NCBI GenBank assembly: GCA_964529555.1
Contig: CAZGWV010000077.1
Location: 1 to 14,836 of the forward strand
Length of the DNA: 14,836 nt
Reading direction: 5' to 3'
DNA from: UBA7672 sp964529555
GTDB taxonomy: Bacteria > Pseudomonadota > Alphaproteobacteria > Caulobacterales > Hyphomonadaceae
Shown: piece after piece, positions 1 to 7,343 of the stretch
How positions within the stretch are numbered: position 1 is the first letter of the stretch
Layout of the letters: each line of letters begins with the position of its first letter
Made by a program: the position numbers and the translations under genes
The notes under the pieces: generated by a model
Told to the model about the DNA's origin: nothing
Databases searched by the model: none
The model's input: the letters and a program-made list of their open reading frames with translations, nothing else

Positions 1-16
1 TGACGCCGCGAAGCGG

Positions 17-2746
17 CTAGAACCGCTCCAGCAGCCGCTGCAGATACTCAAGATCCTCTTTCGTCAGCGCGCGGTCGCCTGCGCGGCGGCGGATTTCGTC
101 GAGGATTTCGCGGGCGCGCTGGCGTTCGATCTCGTCGGGAATTTCGACGTCGTCGCCTTGCCCGCTGGTGCCTTCGTTCAGGCGGCCGAGGATGTCGCGC
201 TCGTCGCGTTCGGCCCGCGAATCCGGGTCGTTCTCGTCATTGATGCGCGCAAGTTCGGCCGAGCGGTCCTGCAGCGCGGACATGGCCTGTTGTTGCGCTT
301 CGCGCGCGGCTGCGAAGTCGCCGCGGCGTAGCGCTTCTTCCGCGCGGCGCTGCATCTCGATGGCGTTGCCGAGCAGGCGGCGCGAGCGGTCGTTTTCCTG
401 GCCGTAGACGCCGTCGCCGCGAACGCCGGGGCGGCCGGGCTGTCCGCCGGGGCCTTGCCCCTGTTGCTGACCTTGACCCTGTCCCTGACCCTGCTGCTGG
501 CCGGGCTGGTTGCCTTGTCCCTGACCTTGCTGGCCCTCGCCCTGGCCTTGGCCGGGCTGTTGTCCTTGACCTTGGCCCTGCTGGCCTTGCTGACCCTGTT
601 GTTGGCCGGGCTGCTGCGGCTGGCCGCCGCCGGAGCGCTGCTGTTGCTCAAGGCGTTCGCGCTGGCGGCGCTGTTCGTCGGCAAGCTGCTGGCCACGCTC
701 TGCGCCGCCTTCGCGCATGGCTTCGTCGGTGGCGTCGTTGAGATCGCGCTGGTCGTTGAGCGCGCGGTTGGTGTCCTGCAGCGCGCGGTTCATCGCGCGG
801 CTCATCGGGCCGTCCTGCTGCTGGCCCTGTCCGCCCTGGCCCATCTGGATCTGCATGTTCTGCATCTGGTCGAGCATCTTCTGCATGTCGTTCAGAAGCT
901 GCCGCGCCTGATCGCGTGCGCCCGTCTCGGCAAGATCGCGCAGGGCCTGCAGCATGCGCGTGAGTTCATCGTCGCCCAGCTGTTGCGGCCCGCCAGACAT
1001 GCCGCCCTGCTGCTGGCCGCCATCGGTGACGCGGCCGTTGCGCAGCGCCTCGGCCATCTGGGCCGCGAGATAGTCCTCGATGGCCTGTTCGTACATGTCC
1101 ATCAGGCGGCGGATTTCTTCTTCCGACGCGCCACGGCGCAGCGCTTCTTCCAGCGCGCGGCGGGCGGCCTCGAGCGCTGCGGCGGCGTCGGCGACCGAAC
1201 CATATTCGGCGCGCAGCGCGATGTCCCAGAGCAGGGCCTCGGCTTCTTCGGCCTCGGCGCGGTCATGCGCCGCCTCGATCAGGCCGCGCGCATTGCGCAG
1301 GCCCATGAAGATGACCGGGTCTTCGAAATAATCGTCGGCGCGCCATGTGATCGCATCGAGCACCATCACCGAACGCTTGATGCCTTCCGGCGCCCAGGTG
1401 AGGCGCGAGGCGGGCGCAACCGCGATGGCGTCATAGCCCGAGCCCGCAACCGACGTGAAATTGTCCGCGCCTTCGGGCGTGGTGTAGTCTTCCCAGTTGC
1501 GCAGCAGGATCTGGCGCGCTTCCTGCGCCATGCGAGCGTTGGGCTGCAGGAAGATTTTCTCGGGCAGGCGATAGGGCACGGCCTCGCTCTCGGCGGTCTG
1601 GCCGGCGGCGTCGGTGACGCGCAGCTTCACCATCAGGTTCAGGCCGGCCCAGCGGTCGCGCACGAGATCCTGGCTGAAATTGCCTTCTTCCTCGGTGGGG
1701 GCGAGCTTCACCGTCTCGATGACGGTCGCATCCTCGACGACGCCGGCCGATTTCGGCGTGTCGATGCGGACCTTGATGAGTTCCAGCTTCTCGACGCCGT
1801 AGTCGTCCCCCAGCGTGTATTTGAACTCCGTGCGGTCGCCCTGGCCCAGCTTGGGCGGCTCGACGAATGCGACGGTCGGCGCTGCGTCGTCGATGACGGT
1901 GAAGGGGAAGCTGGCGCGCTCGCCCCAGAAGTTGACGGCGATGCGCGTGGCCTGCTGCACGACGACGCGCGCTTCATAGGCTTCATCGATGCCGGGCTCG
2001 GGGTTCAGCGTCGCGTGCGATGCGTCTTCCGGCATCACGCTGACCTGCGGACGGCCGGGGCCGATGATGCGGATGGTGACTTCAGAGCCTTCCGGCGCCT
2101 TCGCCATCTCGCCCGGCGTCAGCACGAAGGGCGCAGAGCCGGTATAGGCGGGCGGCGTCACCCACGCCTCGATCTTCAGCGTATGGGCGCCGAACAGCGC
2201 GCCGATATCGGGGAAGAGTCCCTTGTTCATCCGCTCGATGACGGCCGTGCTCGCCACCACGCCGGCGACGACCAGGACGGCGGGCGCAGCAAAGCGCAGA
2301 TAGAACGGATCGGCCTGCCGCCACTGCGCGCGCACGCCGGGCTTGCGGCCCTGTATGGCGAGGGCGGCCATGCGGTCGCGATGCTCGCGCCATAGCGTCA
2401 TGCCCTGCCTGTCGGCCTTGGCGGGGCGATCGTTCCAGATGCTGAGCGGGCGGCCTTCTATGGCGCTGTCGATCAGGTCGCGCGCCTCGTCTTCGGAGGG
2501 GCGGCGCCAGGCCTTGAGGCCGATCAGGATAACGGTGGCGAAGCCGACCCAGAACACGACGCCGGCGGTCGCCTGCCACTCGGGCGGCATGGCGGTGTAG
2601 AGGCCGGTCAGCCAGAACACGGCGAAGATGGTAAACCAGACGATGGCCGGCAGGGCGGCCTGGACCAGGGCGGGCCAGAAAAGGCTGCGGCGCGCGGCGG
2701 CTATCCGGGCGTCGAGCTTGTTCCTGAGACCAAATCCGTCAGCCAA
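17..2746 (-). CDS. TIGR02302 family (DUF4175) membrane-anchored protein
   Basis: A 909-residue protein of the alphaproteobacterial TIGR02302/DUF4175 family, whose function is not established. Three hydrophobic segments are visible at about residues 22-49, 61-79 and 152-170. They are followed by a long, probably periplasmic region and then a helical Gln/Met-rich stretch at about 610-650. A very Gln/Gly-rich low-complexity tract spans about residues 700-770 (DNA about 440-650). The C-terminus is charged and helical. The start is a TTG (2744-2746) with GGGA about 6 nt upstream. The first in-frame ATG lies beyond the first membrane segment, so TTG is preferred. It follows lysA by 39 bp on the same strand and is probably co-transcribed with it. 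The family call rests on recalled architecture and on the lysA neighbourhood. The length fits the family, and I see no frameshift. Confidence 0.85.
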   Translation of the reverse strand: MADGFGLRNKLDARIAAARRSLFWPALVQAALPAIVWFTIFAVFWLTGLYTAMPPEWQATAGVVFWVGFATVILIGLKAWRRPSEDEARDLIDSAIEGRPLSIWNDRPAKADRQGMTLWREHRDRMAALAIQGRKPGVRAQWRQADPFYLRFAAPAVLVVAGVVASTAVIERMNKGLFPDIGALFGAHTLKIEAWVTPPAYTGSAPFVLTPGEMAKAPEGSEVTIRIIGPGRPQVSVMPEDASHATLNPEPGIDEAYEARVVVQQATRIAVNFWGERASFPFTVIDDAAPTVAFVEPPKLGQGDRTEFKYTLGDDYGVEKLELIKVRIDTPKSAGVVEDATVIETVKLAPTEEEGNFSQDLVRDRWAGLNLMVKLRVTDAAGQTAESEAVPYRLPEKIFLQPNARMAQEARQILLRNWEDYTTPEGADNFTSVAGSGYDAIAVAPASRLTWAPEGIKRSVMVLDAITWRADDYFEDPVIFMGLRNARGLIEAAHDRAEAEEAEALLWDIALRAEYGSVADAAAALEAARRALEEALRRGASEEEIRRLMDMYEQAIEDYLAAQMAEALRNGRVTDGGQQQGGMSGGPQQLGDDELTRMLQALRDLAETGARDQARQLLNDMQKMLDQMQNMQIQMGQGGQGQQQDGPMSRAMNRALQDTNRALNDQRDLNDATDEAMREGGAERGQQLADEQRRQRERLEQQQRSGGGQPQQPGQQQGQQGQQGQGQGQQPGQGQGEGQQGQGQGNQPGQQQGQGQGQGQQQGQGPGGQPGRPGVRGDGVYGQENDRSRRLLGNAIEMQRRAEEALRRGDFAAAREAQQQAMSALQDRSAELARINDENDPDSRAERDERDILGRLNEGTSGQGDDVEIPDEIERQRAREILDEIRRRAGDRALTKEDLEYLQRLLERF

Positions 2747-2785
2747 CCTAAATCCCTGCTGGGCTGTACCCCTTGGGCTGTATGC

Positions 2786-4054
2786 CTATGGGGCGATCCA
2801 GTCCGGCGCCCTTTCAAGGGCGATCATCTCGTCGAAGGTCGGCCTGCGGCGGACGACGACGCAAGCATCGCCTCGAACCAGAGCTTCGGCAATAAGCGGT
2901 CTCGAATTATACTGGGACGACAATGTGGCGCCGTATGCGCCCGCCGTCATGAAGGCGACCAGGTCGCCCTCCTCGAGGGGGGGCATGGGCCGGTCCTTGG
3001 CGAACCGATCGGTGCTCTCGCAAATGGGGCCTACAAGGTCCACAGCGCTGCGGGGAGCGCCCATCGCGGGGGTCCTGACCGGGAGTACCTCGTGGTGCGC
3101 GCCATAGAGGGCGGGGCGCATCAGGTCGTTCATGCCGGCGTCCAGGATCACGAAGGTGCGCCCGTCGCGTTCCTTTATGTACTCGACCCGCGAGATCAAA
3201 ACTCCGGCATTTCCAGAGATCAGCCTGCCGGGTTCCAGGATCAGCTGCACGTCCAGCTTGCCCAGAACCTCGCGCGCCTGCTGGGCGTAGATGGTCGGGC
3301 TGTCGGGGTCTTCGCCGTCCTGATAGGGCACGCCGAGGCCGCCGCCGAAATCCACCCGCGAGATCGCAAACCCGCGCTCGCGCAGACGGCGAGCCAGCGT
3401 CACCACCTTGTCCCATGCCGCCCGCATGGGATCGATGCGCATGATCTGGCTGCCGATGTGAACCGCGATGCCCACCGGCTCGATATTGGGGAGGCGGCTG
3501 GCCTCTTCGTAGAACTGCTCGGCCTCGTGCCAGGCGATGCCGAACTTGGTTTCGGGCGTGCCGGTGGAGATGTGAGCATGGCCGCCCGCTTCGACGTGCG
3601 GGTTCACGCGGAAGGCGATCTGCGCGCGCTTGCCCATCTCCTGCGCCACTGCGGACAGGCGATGAAGTTCCGGCAGGCTCTCGACGTTGAACTGGTGGAT
3701 GCCGTGCTTGAGGCCGAGGCGCATCTCGTCGTGCGTCTTGGCGACGCCGGAGAACACGATCTTGCTCGCCGGAATGCCGGCTTCGAGCGCGCGCAGCATC
3801 TCCCCGCCCGACACGGTGTCGGCGCCTGCGCCCATCGCGCCAAGCGTCGCCAGAACGCCGATGTTCGAGTTGGCCTTCACGGCGTAGGCGATCAGCACAT
3901 TCCGGCCGGCAAACGCATCGGCCAGCACCTGATAGTGCCGCCGCAGCGTGGCGTCGGAATAGACATAGGCCGGCGTGCCCAGCTCGCGCGCAATGGCTTC
4001 GAGCGAGACATCCTCGCAGTGCAGGACGCCATTGCGATAGCCAAAGTGATTCAT
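2786..4054 (-). CDS. lysA: Diaminopimelate decarboxylase
   Basis: Catalyses PLP-dependent decarboxylation of meso-diaminopimelate to L-lysine, the last step of lysine synthesis, in the cytoplasm. The 422-residue product has the fold-type III decarboxylase layout. The PLP lysine is K60 in YAVKAN, HIGSQ is at 199-203, the Gly-rich FGGGLG phosphate loop at 236-241, and EPGR at 274-277. GPICES with the partner-subunit cysteine C345 is at 342-347, and the substrate-site tyrosine is in AGAY at 371-374. The ATG at 4052-4054 is chosen because homologues start close to this motif spacing. An open frame continues upstream to 4546 but runs antisense-like through the lipoprotein gene and is not needed. 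GGAA lies about 9 nt upstream. The 110 bp before the gene contain no obvious promoter. It is followed by the TIGR02302 gene after 39 bp. Confidence 0.96.
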   Translation of the reverse strand: MNHFGYRNGVLHCEDVSLEAIARELGTPAYVYSDATLRRHYQVLADAFAGRNVLIAYAVKANSNIGVLATLGAMGAGADTVSGGEMLRALEAGIPASKIVFSGVAKTHDEMRLGLKHGIHQFNVESLPELHRLSAVAQEMGKRAQIAFRVNPHVEAGGHAHISTGTPETKFGIAWHEAEQFYEEASRLPNIEPVGIAVHIGSQIMRIDPMRAAWDKVVTLARRLRERGFAISRVDFGGGLGVPYQDGEDPDSPTIYAQQAREVLGKLDVQLILEPGRLISGNAGVLISRVEYIKERDGRTFVILDAGMNDLMRPALYGAHHEVLPVRTPAMGAPRSAVDLVGPICESTDRFAKDRPMPPLEEGDLVAFMTAGAYGATLSSQYNSRPLIAEALVRGDACVVVRRRPTFDEMIALERAPDWIAP

Positions 4055-4164
4055 CGTCGCGTTCCAGCCATTCCCCGGCCACGCGAGGTAGCGGAAGCGT
4101 CCGCGAAAGTCACCCCGGATATCGTCGCTCCGCGCCGCGTTCGGTCGGGAAATCTGGCCGCAGC

Positions 4165-4650
4165 CTACGGCAGGAACTGCGTCGCGATCAGGTTCGAGCA
4201 GGCCGAGGGATTGCCGGGGACGACCGGCTTGCCGGTGATGACGTGGCCGGAGGCGACGGTGGCGATCTGCCCTTCGAGATGGGCGGCGCCATAGCCCGCC
4301 GGCTCCACCAGCCAGTCGCCCGGCGTCATCGAGATCGCGCCGTCCGCGCCGATCGTGCCCGAGACGGCGAAGCTGCCCGCCACCTTGCCGACCGGGCCGG
4401 AAGCGCCGGCAAGCGTCGGGAAGATGCCGAGCGCGCCGTCCGCATCGAACCCGCCGCCATCCTTCGGCCTGATGCTGGTGATGTCGAGATAGAAGCCATG
4501 CTCGCCGTCGGTGCAGGTGTAGCTGCCGCCATAGACGCCGGCCCACGGATGATCGGATGGCGCGTCCGCAGGGATGGCCGGCGCGGTCGTGCAGGCGGCC
4601 AGCGCCACGGCCAGCGAACCGCCAAGTCCGGCAAAATGGAATATCTTCAC
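4165..4650 (-). CDS. Small lipoprotein of unrecognised family
   Basis: A 161-residue predicted lipoprotein. The GTG start at 4648-4650 has GGGGAG 6 nt upstream. It is followed by a short basic n-region, a hydrophobic stretch and the lipobox LAAC with C20 as the lipidated residue. A start further upstream would place a charged stretch before the signal peptide. The mature domain is rich in Gly, Ser and beta-type residues. It contains two further cysteines, C46 (in SYTC) and C151 (in PSAC), placed so they could form a disulfide joining the two ends of the domain. A motif GDWLVEPAGY near residues 111-120 resembles a repeated feature of small secreted beta-rich proteins that I recall but cannot name. 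It lies between lptM (64-bp gap) and lysA (110-bp gap), same strand. Function unknown. Confidence 0.8.
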   Translation of the reverse strand: MKIFHFAGLGGSLAVALAACTTAPAIPADAPSDHPWAGVYGGSYTCTDGEHGFYLDITSIRPKDGGGFDADGALGIFPTLAGASGPVGKVAGSFAVSGTIGADGAISMTPGDWLVEPAGYGAAHLEGQIATVASGHVITGKPVVPGNPSACSNLIATQFLP

Positions 4651-4714
4651 GGGCAACTCCCCAGTCAGGCGGCCGCGCTCCCGAAAGGTCCCCAACTGGA
4701 GTCCCGGCGGCCGA

Positions 4715-4975
4715 TTATTGCGGAGGCGTATCGTTGCCGGGATTCGCCTCGTTCCGCATCTCTTCGACGCGGGCAGCGTCCGCAGCGCGCTGTTCGGCGT
4801 CGAGGCGCGCCTGCTCGGCGGCGGCGGCTTCCTTGGCGGCCTGGATCACGCGCGGATCGGTGGGCCCGTCCAGCGGCGGGTCGCCCCACAGCGGCATGGG
4901 CCGCACGAGATCGCCCCGCAGGCCGCAACCGGCCAGGGCGACAAGGGATACGGCAAGGACGAGCACTGTACGCAT
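4715..4975 (-). CDS. lptM: LptM-like LPS-assembly lipoprotein
   Basis: An 86-residue lipoprotein with signal peptide and lipobox LAGC (C17). It is followed directly by GLRGDLVRP, matching the CGxxGxLxxP signature of the LptM/YifL family. In enterobacteria LptM binds the LptD-LptE translocon and helps LptD mature oxidatively, and by family it would act at the inner leaflet of the outer membrane. Residues about 40-75 form an Ala/Glu/Arg-rich probable helix. The ATG at 4973-4975 is chosen because it starts just before the signal peptide; no strong ribosome binding site is seen. The position downstream of argH and upstream of lysA is the usual alphaproteobacterial arrangement and supports the call, although here another lipoprotein gene intervenes before lysA. 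The symbol follows family resemblance and is not proof of LptM function. Confidence 0.78.
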   Translation of the reverse strand: MRTVLVLAVSLVALAGCGLRGDLVRPMPLWGDPPLDGPTDPRVIQAAKEAAAAEQARLDAEQRAADAARVEEMRNEANPGNDTPPQ

Positions 4976-5047
4976 GGGCGGAGTATTCTGACGGGCGGCA
5001 GGCAGGGTCAAGCTTTCCAGTAGGGGCGGATGAGCATTGGGGGTATT

Positions 5048-5131
5048 GCAGGGTGGATTGAGCGAAGCGAAATCCACCCTCGCGCCGCATGATCCAAAGG
5101 TGCATTTCGGCTACGCCTCAATACACCCTAC
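5048..5131. repeat. Inverted pair of REP-like hairpins (REPIN-like)
   Basis: Two related palindromes in opposite orientation. Hairpin 1 has perfect 10-bp arms AGGGTGGATT (5050-5059) and AATCCACCCT (5071-5080). Hairpin 2 has arms 5099-5106 and 5120-5127 with one mismatch, which becomes a G-U pair in RNA. Read on the minus strand, hairpin 2 aligns along its length with hairpin 1 read on the plus strand. Hairpin 2 is preceded on its own strand by GTAG, the tetranucleotide typical of REP sequences; hairpin 1 is preceded by GCAG. The GTAG supplies the argH TAG stop at 5128-5130. The pair fills most of the argH-lptM gap and may also act as a transcript-processing or attenuating structure. Confidence 0.8.
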
Positions 5132-6522
5132 GAGAGCTTCCCCTTCCACGCCGCCACCTGTTCGCGCACGCGGCTTGGCGCCGTGCCGCCATAGCTCTGG
5201 CGCGAGGCGACCGATGCATCGACCGTCAGAACCGCGAACACCTTGTCGGTGATGCGTGGTTCGAGTTTCTGCAGCACGCCCAGCGGCAGATCGGGCAGGG
5301 CGACGCCTGCCGTCTCCGCCGCTTTCACAGCGGCGCCGGTGATATGGTGCGCCTCGCGGAAGGGGATGTTGAGTTCGCGCACCAGCCAGTCGGCGAGGTC
5401 GGTCGCGGTCGAGAAGCCGGAGGAAGCGCTGGCGCGCATGCGTTCAATGTTGGGCGTCATGGTGGAGATCATGCCGGTCATCGCCTGCAGGCTGAGATCG
5501 AGGCTGTCGAACGCCTCGAACGTCGTCAGCTTGTCGTCCTGCATGTCCTTCGAATAGGCGAGCGGCAGGCCCTTCATAATGGTGAACAACTGCACCAGCG
5601 AGCCCACGGCGCGGCCGGATTTGGCGCGCACGAGTTCGGCGGCGTCCGGGTTGCGTTTCTGCGGCATGATGCTGGAGCCGGTGGACCACGCATCGCTCAT
5701 CCGCACGAAGCCGAATTGCGCCGACGACCAGATGACGATCTCCTCGGCAAGGCGCGAGAGATGCTGTGCGCAGATCGCAACGCTGCTCAGCGCTTCGAGC
5801 GCAAAGTCGCGCGCCGAAACGCAATCGAGCGAGTTGGCCATCGGACGGTCGAAGCCCAGCGCCTTCGCCGTCATGTGGCGATCGATGGGGAAGCCGGTGC
5901 CGGCCAGCGCTGCTGCGCCGAGCGGAGATTCGTTCATGCGCACGATGGCGTCGGAGAAACGCCCCCGGTCGCGGTCGAACATTTCGACATAGGCCATCAG
6001 GTGGTGGCCGAAGGTGACGGGCTGCGCCGTCTGCAGGTGCGTGAAGCCGGGCATGACCGTGTCGGCGTGCGCCTCGGCCTGCACGAGAAGCGCCTTCATC
6101 AGCGCGGTGATCTGGTCGCGGCGCGTCTCACACGCGGATTTGACCCACAGGCGGAAATCGAGCGCGACCTGATCGTTGCGCGACCTTGCCGTGTGCAGCC
6201 GCCCGGCGGCCTCGCCGACGATGTCCTTGAGGCGCGATTCCACATTGAGGTGGATGTCTTCCAGCGCCTTGGAAAACTGGAACTTTCCGTCGCGAATTTC
6301 GGACAGGACCTGATCCAGCCCTTTCTGGATCGCGGCTTCGTCAGCCTGCGTGATCACGCCGGTCTGCGCCAGCATGGCGGCGTGGGCCTTCGAGCCGGCG
6401 ATGTCCTGCTCGGCCAAGCGCTTGTCCACGTCGATGGAGGCGTTTATCGCCTCCATGACCTGATCGGGCATGGCCGAGAACCGGCCGCCCCACATCGAAT
6501 TGCTTTCGGGATTCTTGGACAT
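5128..6522 (-). CDS. argH: Argininosuccinate lyase
   Basis: Cleaves argininosuccinate to arginine and fumarate, the last step of arginine synthesis, in the cytoplasm. The 464-residue product carries the fumarase/aspartase-superfamily signature GSSIMPQKRNPD at 282-293. It also has HTARSRND at 110-117 and THLQTAQP with catalytic T161/H162 at 161-168. The N-terminal MWGGRFS characteristic of ArgH is at 10-16. The start used is ATG at 6520-6522; the internal ATG at M10 is the alternative. A longer open frame upstream is the antisense of the neighbouring signal peptide. The start codon overlaps by 2 bp that of the divergent thioredoxin-like gene, so its ribosome binding site and promoter must lie inside that gene. 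The stop codon lies within a REP-like element. Length is normal for the family. Confidence 0.96.
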   Translation of the reverse strand: MSKNPESNSMWGGRFSAMPDQVMEAINASIDVDKRLAEQDIAGSKAHAAMLAQTGVITQADEAAIQKGLDQVLSEIRDGKFQFSKALEDIHLNVESRLKDIVGEAAGRLHTARSRNDQVALDFRLWVKSACETRRDQITALMKALLVQAEAHADTVMPGFTHLQTAQPVTFGHHLMAYVEMFDRDRGRFSDAIVRMNESPLGAAALAGTGFPIDRHMTAKALGFDRPMANSLDCVSARDFALEALSSVAICAQHLSRLAEEIVIWSSAQFGFVRMSDAWSTGSSIMPQKRNPDAAELVRAKSGRAVGSLVQLFTIMKGLPLAYSKDMQDDKLTTFEAFDSLDLSLQAMTGMISTMTPNIERMRASASSGFSTATDLADWLVRELNIPFREAHHITGAAVKAAETAGVALPDLPLGVLQKLEPRITDKVFAVLTVDASVASRQSYGGTAPSRVREQVAAWKGKLS

Positions 6523-7177
6523 GCTGCTTAGACCCGCCTTTTCCGCCGCGCTTCTCGCACTCTTTGCGGCGGCCTGCCAACCGGCAGCGGAGGCCCCCGC
6601 GCCGGAAACAGCGGCCGCCGGGGCGGAGGCGCCTGTCCTCCTCACCTGCCGTCACAAGGATTTCCAGCCGCCGGCCACCGCCTCGGCTCTCGCGGAGCAT
6701 CGCGCCGGGCCGCTCAAATGCCTCGACCTCGACGTCGATCTTGCCGCCCCCACCTCGTCTTTCACCGACGAGACAGGCGCGAAGCACACCTTCGCCGAGT
6801 TCAAGGGCAAGGTGCTGGTCTACAATATCTGGGCGGAATGGTGCGGCCCCTGCGTGCTGGAAATGCCCAGCCTGGCGCGGCTGCAGAAGGCTTTCGCGGG
6901 CAAGGACGTGGCTGTGGTCCCGGTCGCCTTCGGCGCCGGGAATGGCGTGACGCCGGAATCGACGCTGGCGAAGCTGCGGGAACTGGTGGGAACGGACCTG
7001 CCATTCTTCTACGACGGCGACATCATGCTCCAGGCCGAGGCCCAGACCGGGGCGCTGCCCGCGACGCTGATCTACGACAAGGACGGGCAGGAAGTCGCCC
7101 GGCTGACAGTGCCTGCCGAATGGGATTCGCCCGAGGCAATCGCGCTGATTCAGGCCGTTCTCGACGGCAAGCGATAG
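6521..7177 (+). CDS. TlpA/ResA-like thiol:disulfide oxidoreductase, probable lipoprotein
   Basis: A 218-residue thioredoxin-fold protein, probably membrane-tethered and facing the periplasm, where TlpA/ResA-type proteins reduce disulfides in partners such as cytochrome maturation factors. A short signal peptide ends in AAAC (C19), a permissive lipobox. The redox motif WCGPC is at 107-111 (C108, C111). The cis-proline is in LPATLI (P180). Two extra cysteines, C43 and C67, precede the fold and may form a structural disulfide. The ATG at 6521-6523 is preferred because the signal peptide starts there; an in-frame ATG at 6470 would add 17 residues before it. It is divergent from argH, with start codons overlapping by 2 bp, and the tlpA-argH pairing is common in Alphaproteobacteria. 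The exact partner is not deducible. Confidence 0.9.
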   Translation: MLLRPAFSAALLALFAAACQPAAEAPAPETAAAGAEAPVLLTCRHKDFQPPATASALAEHRAGPLKCLDLDVDLAAPTSSFTDETGAKHTFAEFKGKVLVYNIWAEWCGPCVLEMPSLARLQKAFAGKDVAVVPVAFGAGNGVTPESTLAKLRELVGTDLPFFYDGDIMLQAEAQTGALPATLIYDKDGQEVARLTVPAEWDSPEAIALIQAVLDGKR

Positions 7178-7182
7178 ATTCC

Positions 7183-7202
7183 CGCGCCTTTTCGGGGGCG
7201 CG
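7183..7202 (+). terminator. Weak hairpin after the tlpA-like gene
   Basis: CGCGCC (7183-7188) pairs with GGCGCG (7197-7202) across an 8-nt loop, starting 5 nt after the stop codon. There is no U-run afterwards, so it may only be a processing or stability hairpin. Confidence 0.3.
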
Positions 7203-7302
7203 TGAAACGCCTTCAATTTGGCGCGAGGTGAGCCCCTGCGACGCTACCTGTGCTTGTGGCGGGCGGGGGGATTCGGCATTCATGGCAGTAAGAAACATTA
7301 CA

Positions 7303-7334
7303 CTGGCTGGCCAACAGCCGGGTATCTCGGGAGA
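7303..7334 (+). promoter_or_regulatory. Leader hairpin plus ribosome binding site, paralogue 1
   Basis: GGCTG (7305-7309) and CAGCC (7315-7319) form a stem closed over the loop GCCAA. It can be extended by T7304-G7320 and C7303-G7321. Nine bases later comes the ribosome binding site GGGAGA (7329-7334), 9 nt before the ATG at 7344. The same layout with the same loop precedes the second paralogue. Confidence 0.5.
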
Positions 7335-7343
7335 TCGACGTCG

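Noticed and set aside
455..2395. Long plus-strand open frame rich in Leu/Ala opposite the TIGR02302 gene
   Set aside because: It is the antisense reading of the Gln/Gly tract and GC-rich codons; the apparent hydrophobic start is the complement of Gln codons. There is no ribosome binding site or family pattern.
4055..4546. Possible N-terminal extension of lysA
   Set aside because: The extension has no relation to decarboxylases and overlaps the lipoprotein gene on the same strand; homologues start near the ATG at 4054.
6510..6514. GATTC (GANTC methylation site) close to the divergent starts
   Set aside because: A single 5-bp match is expected by chance, and nothing else suggests cell-cycle control here.
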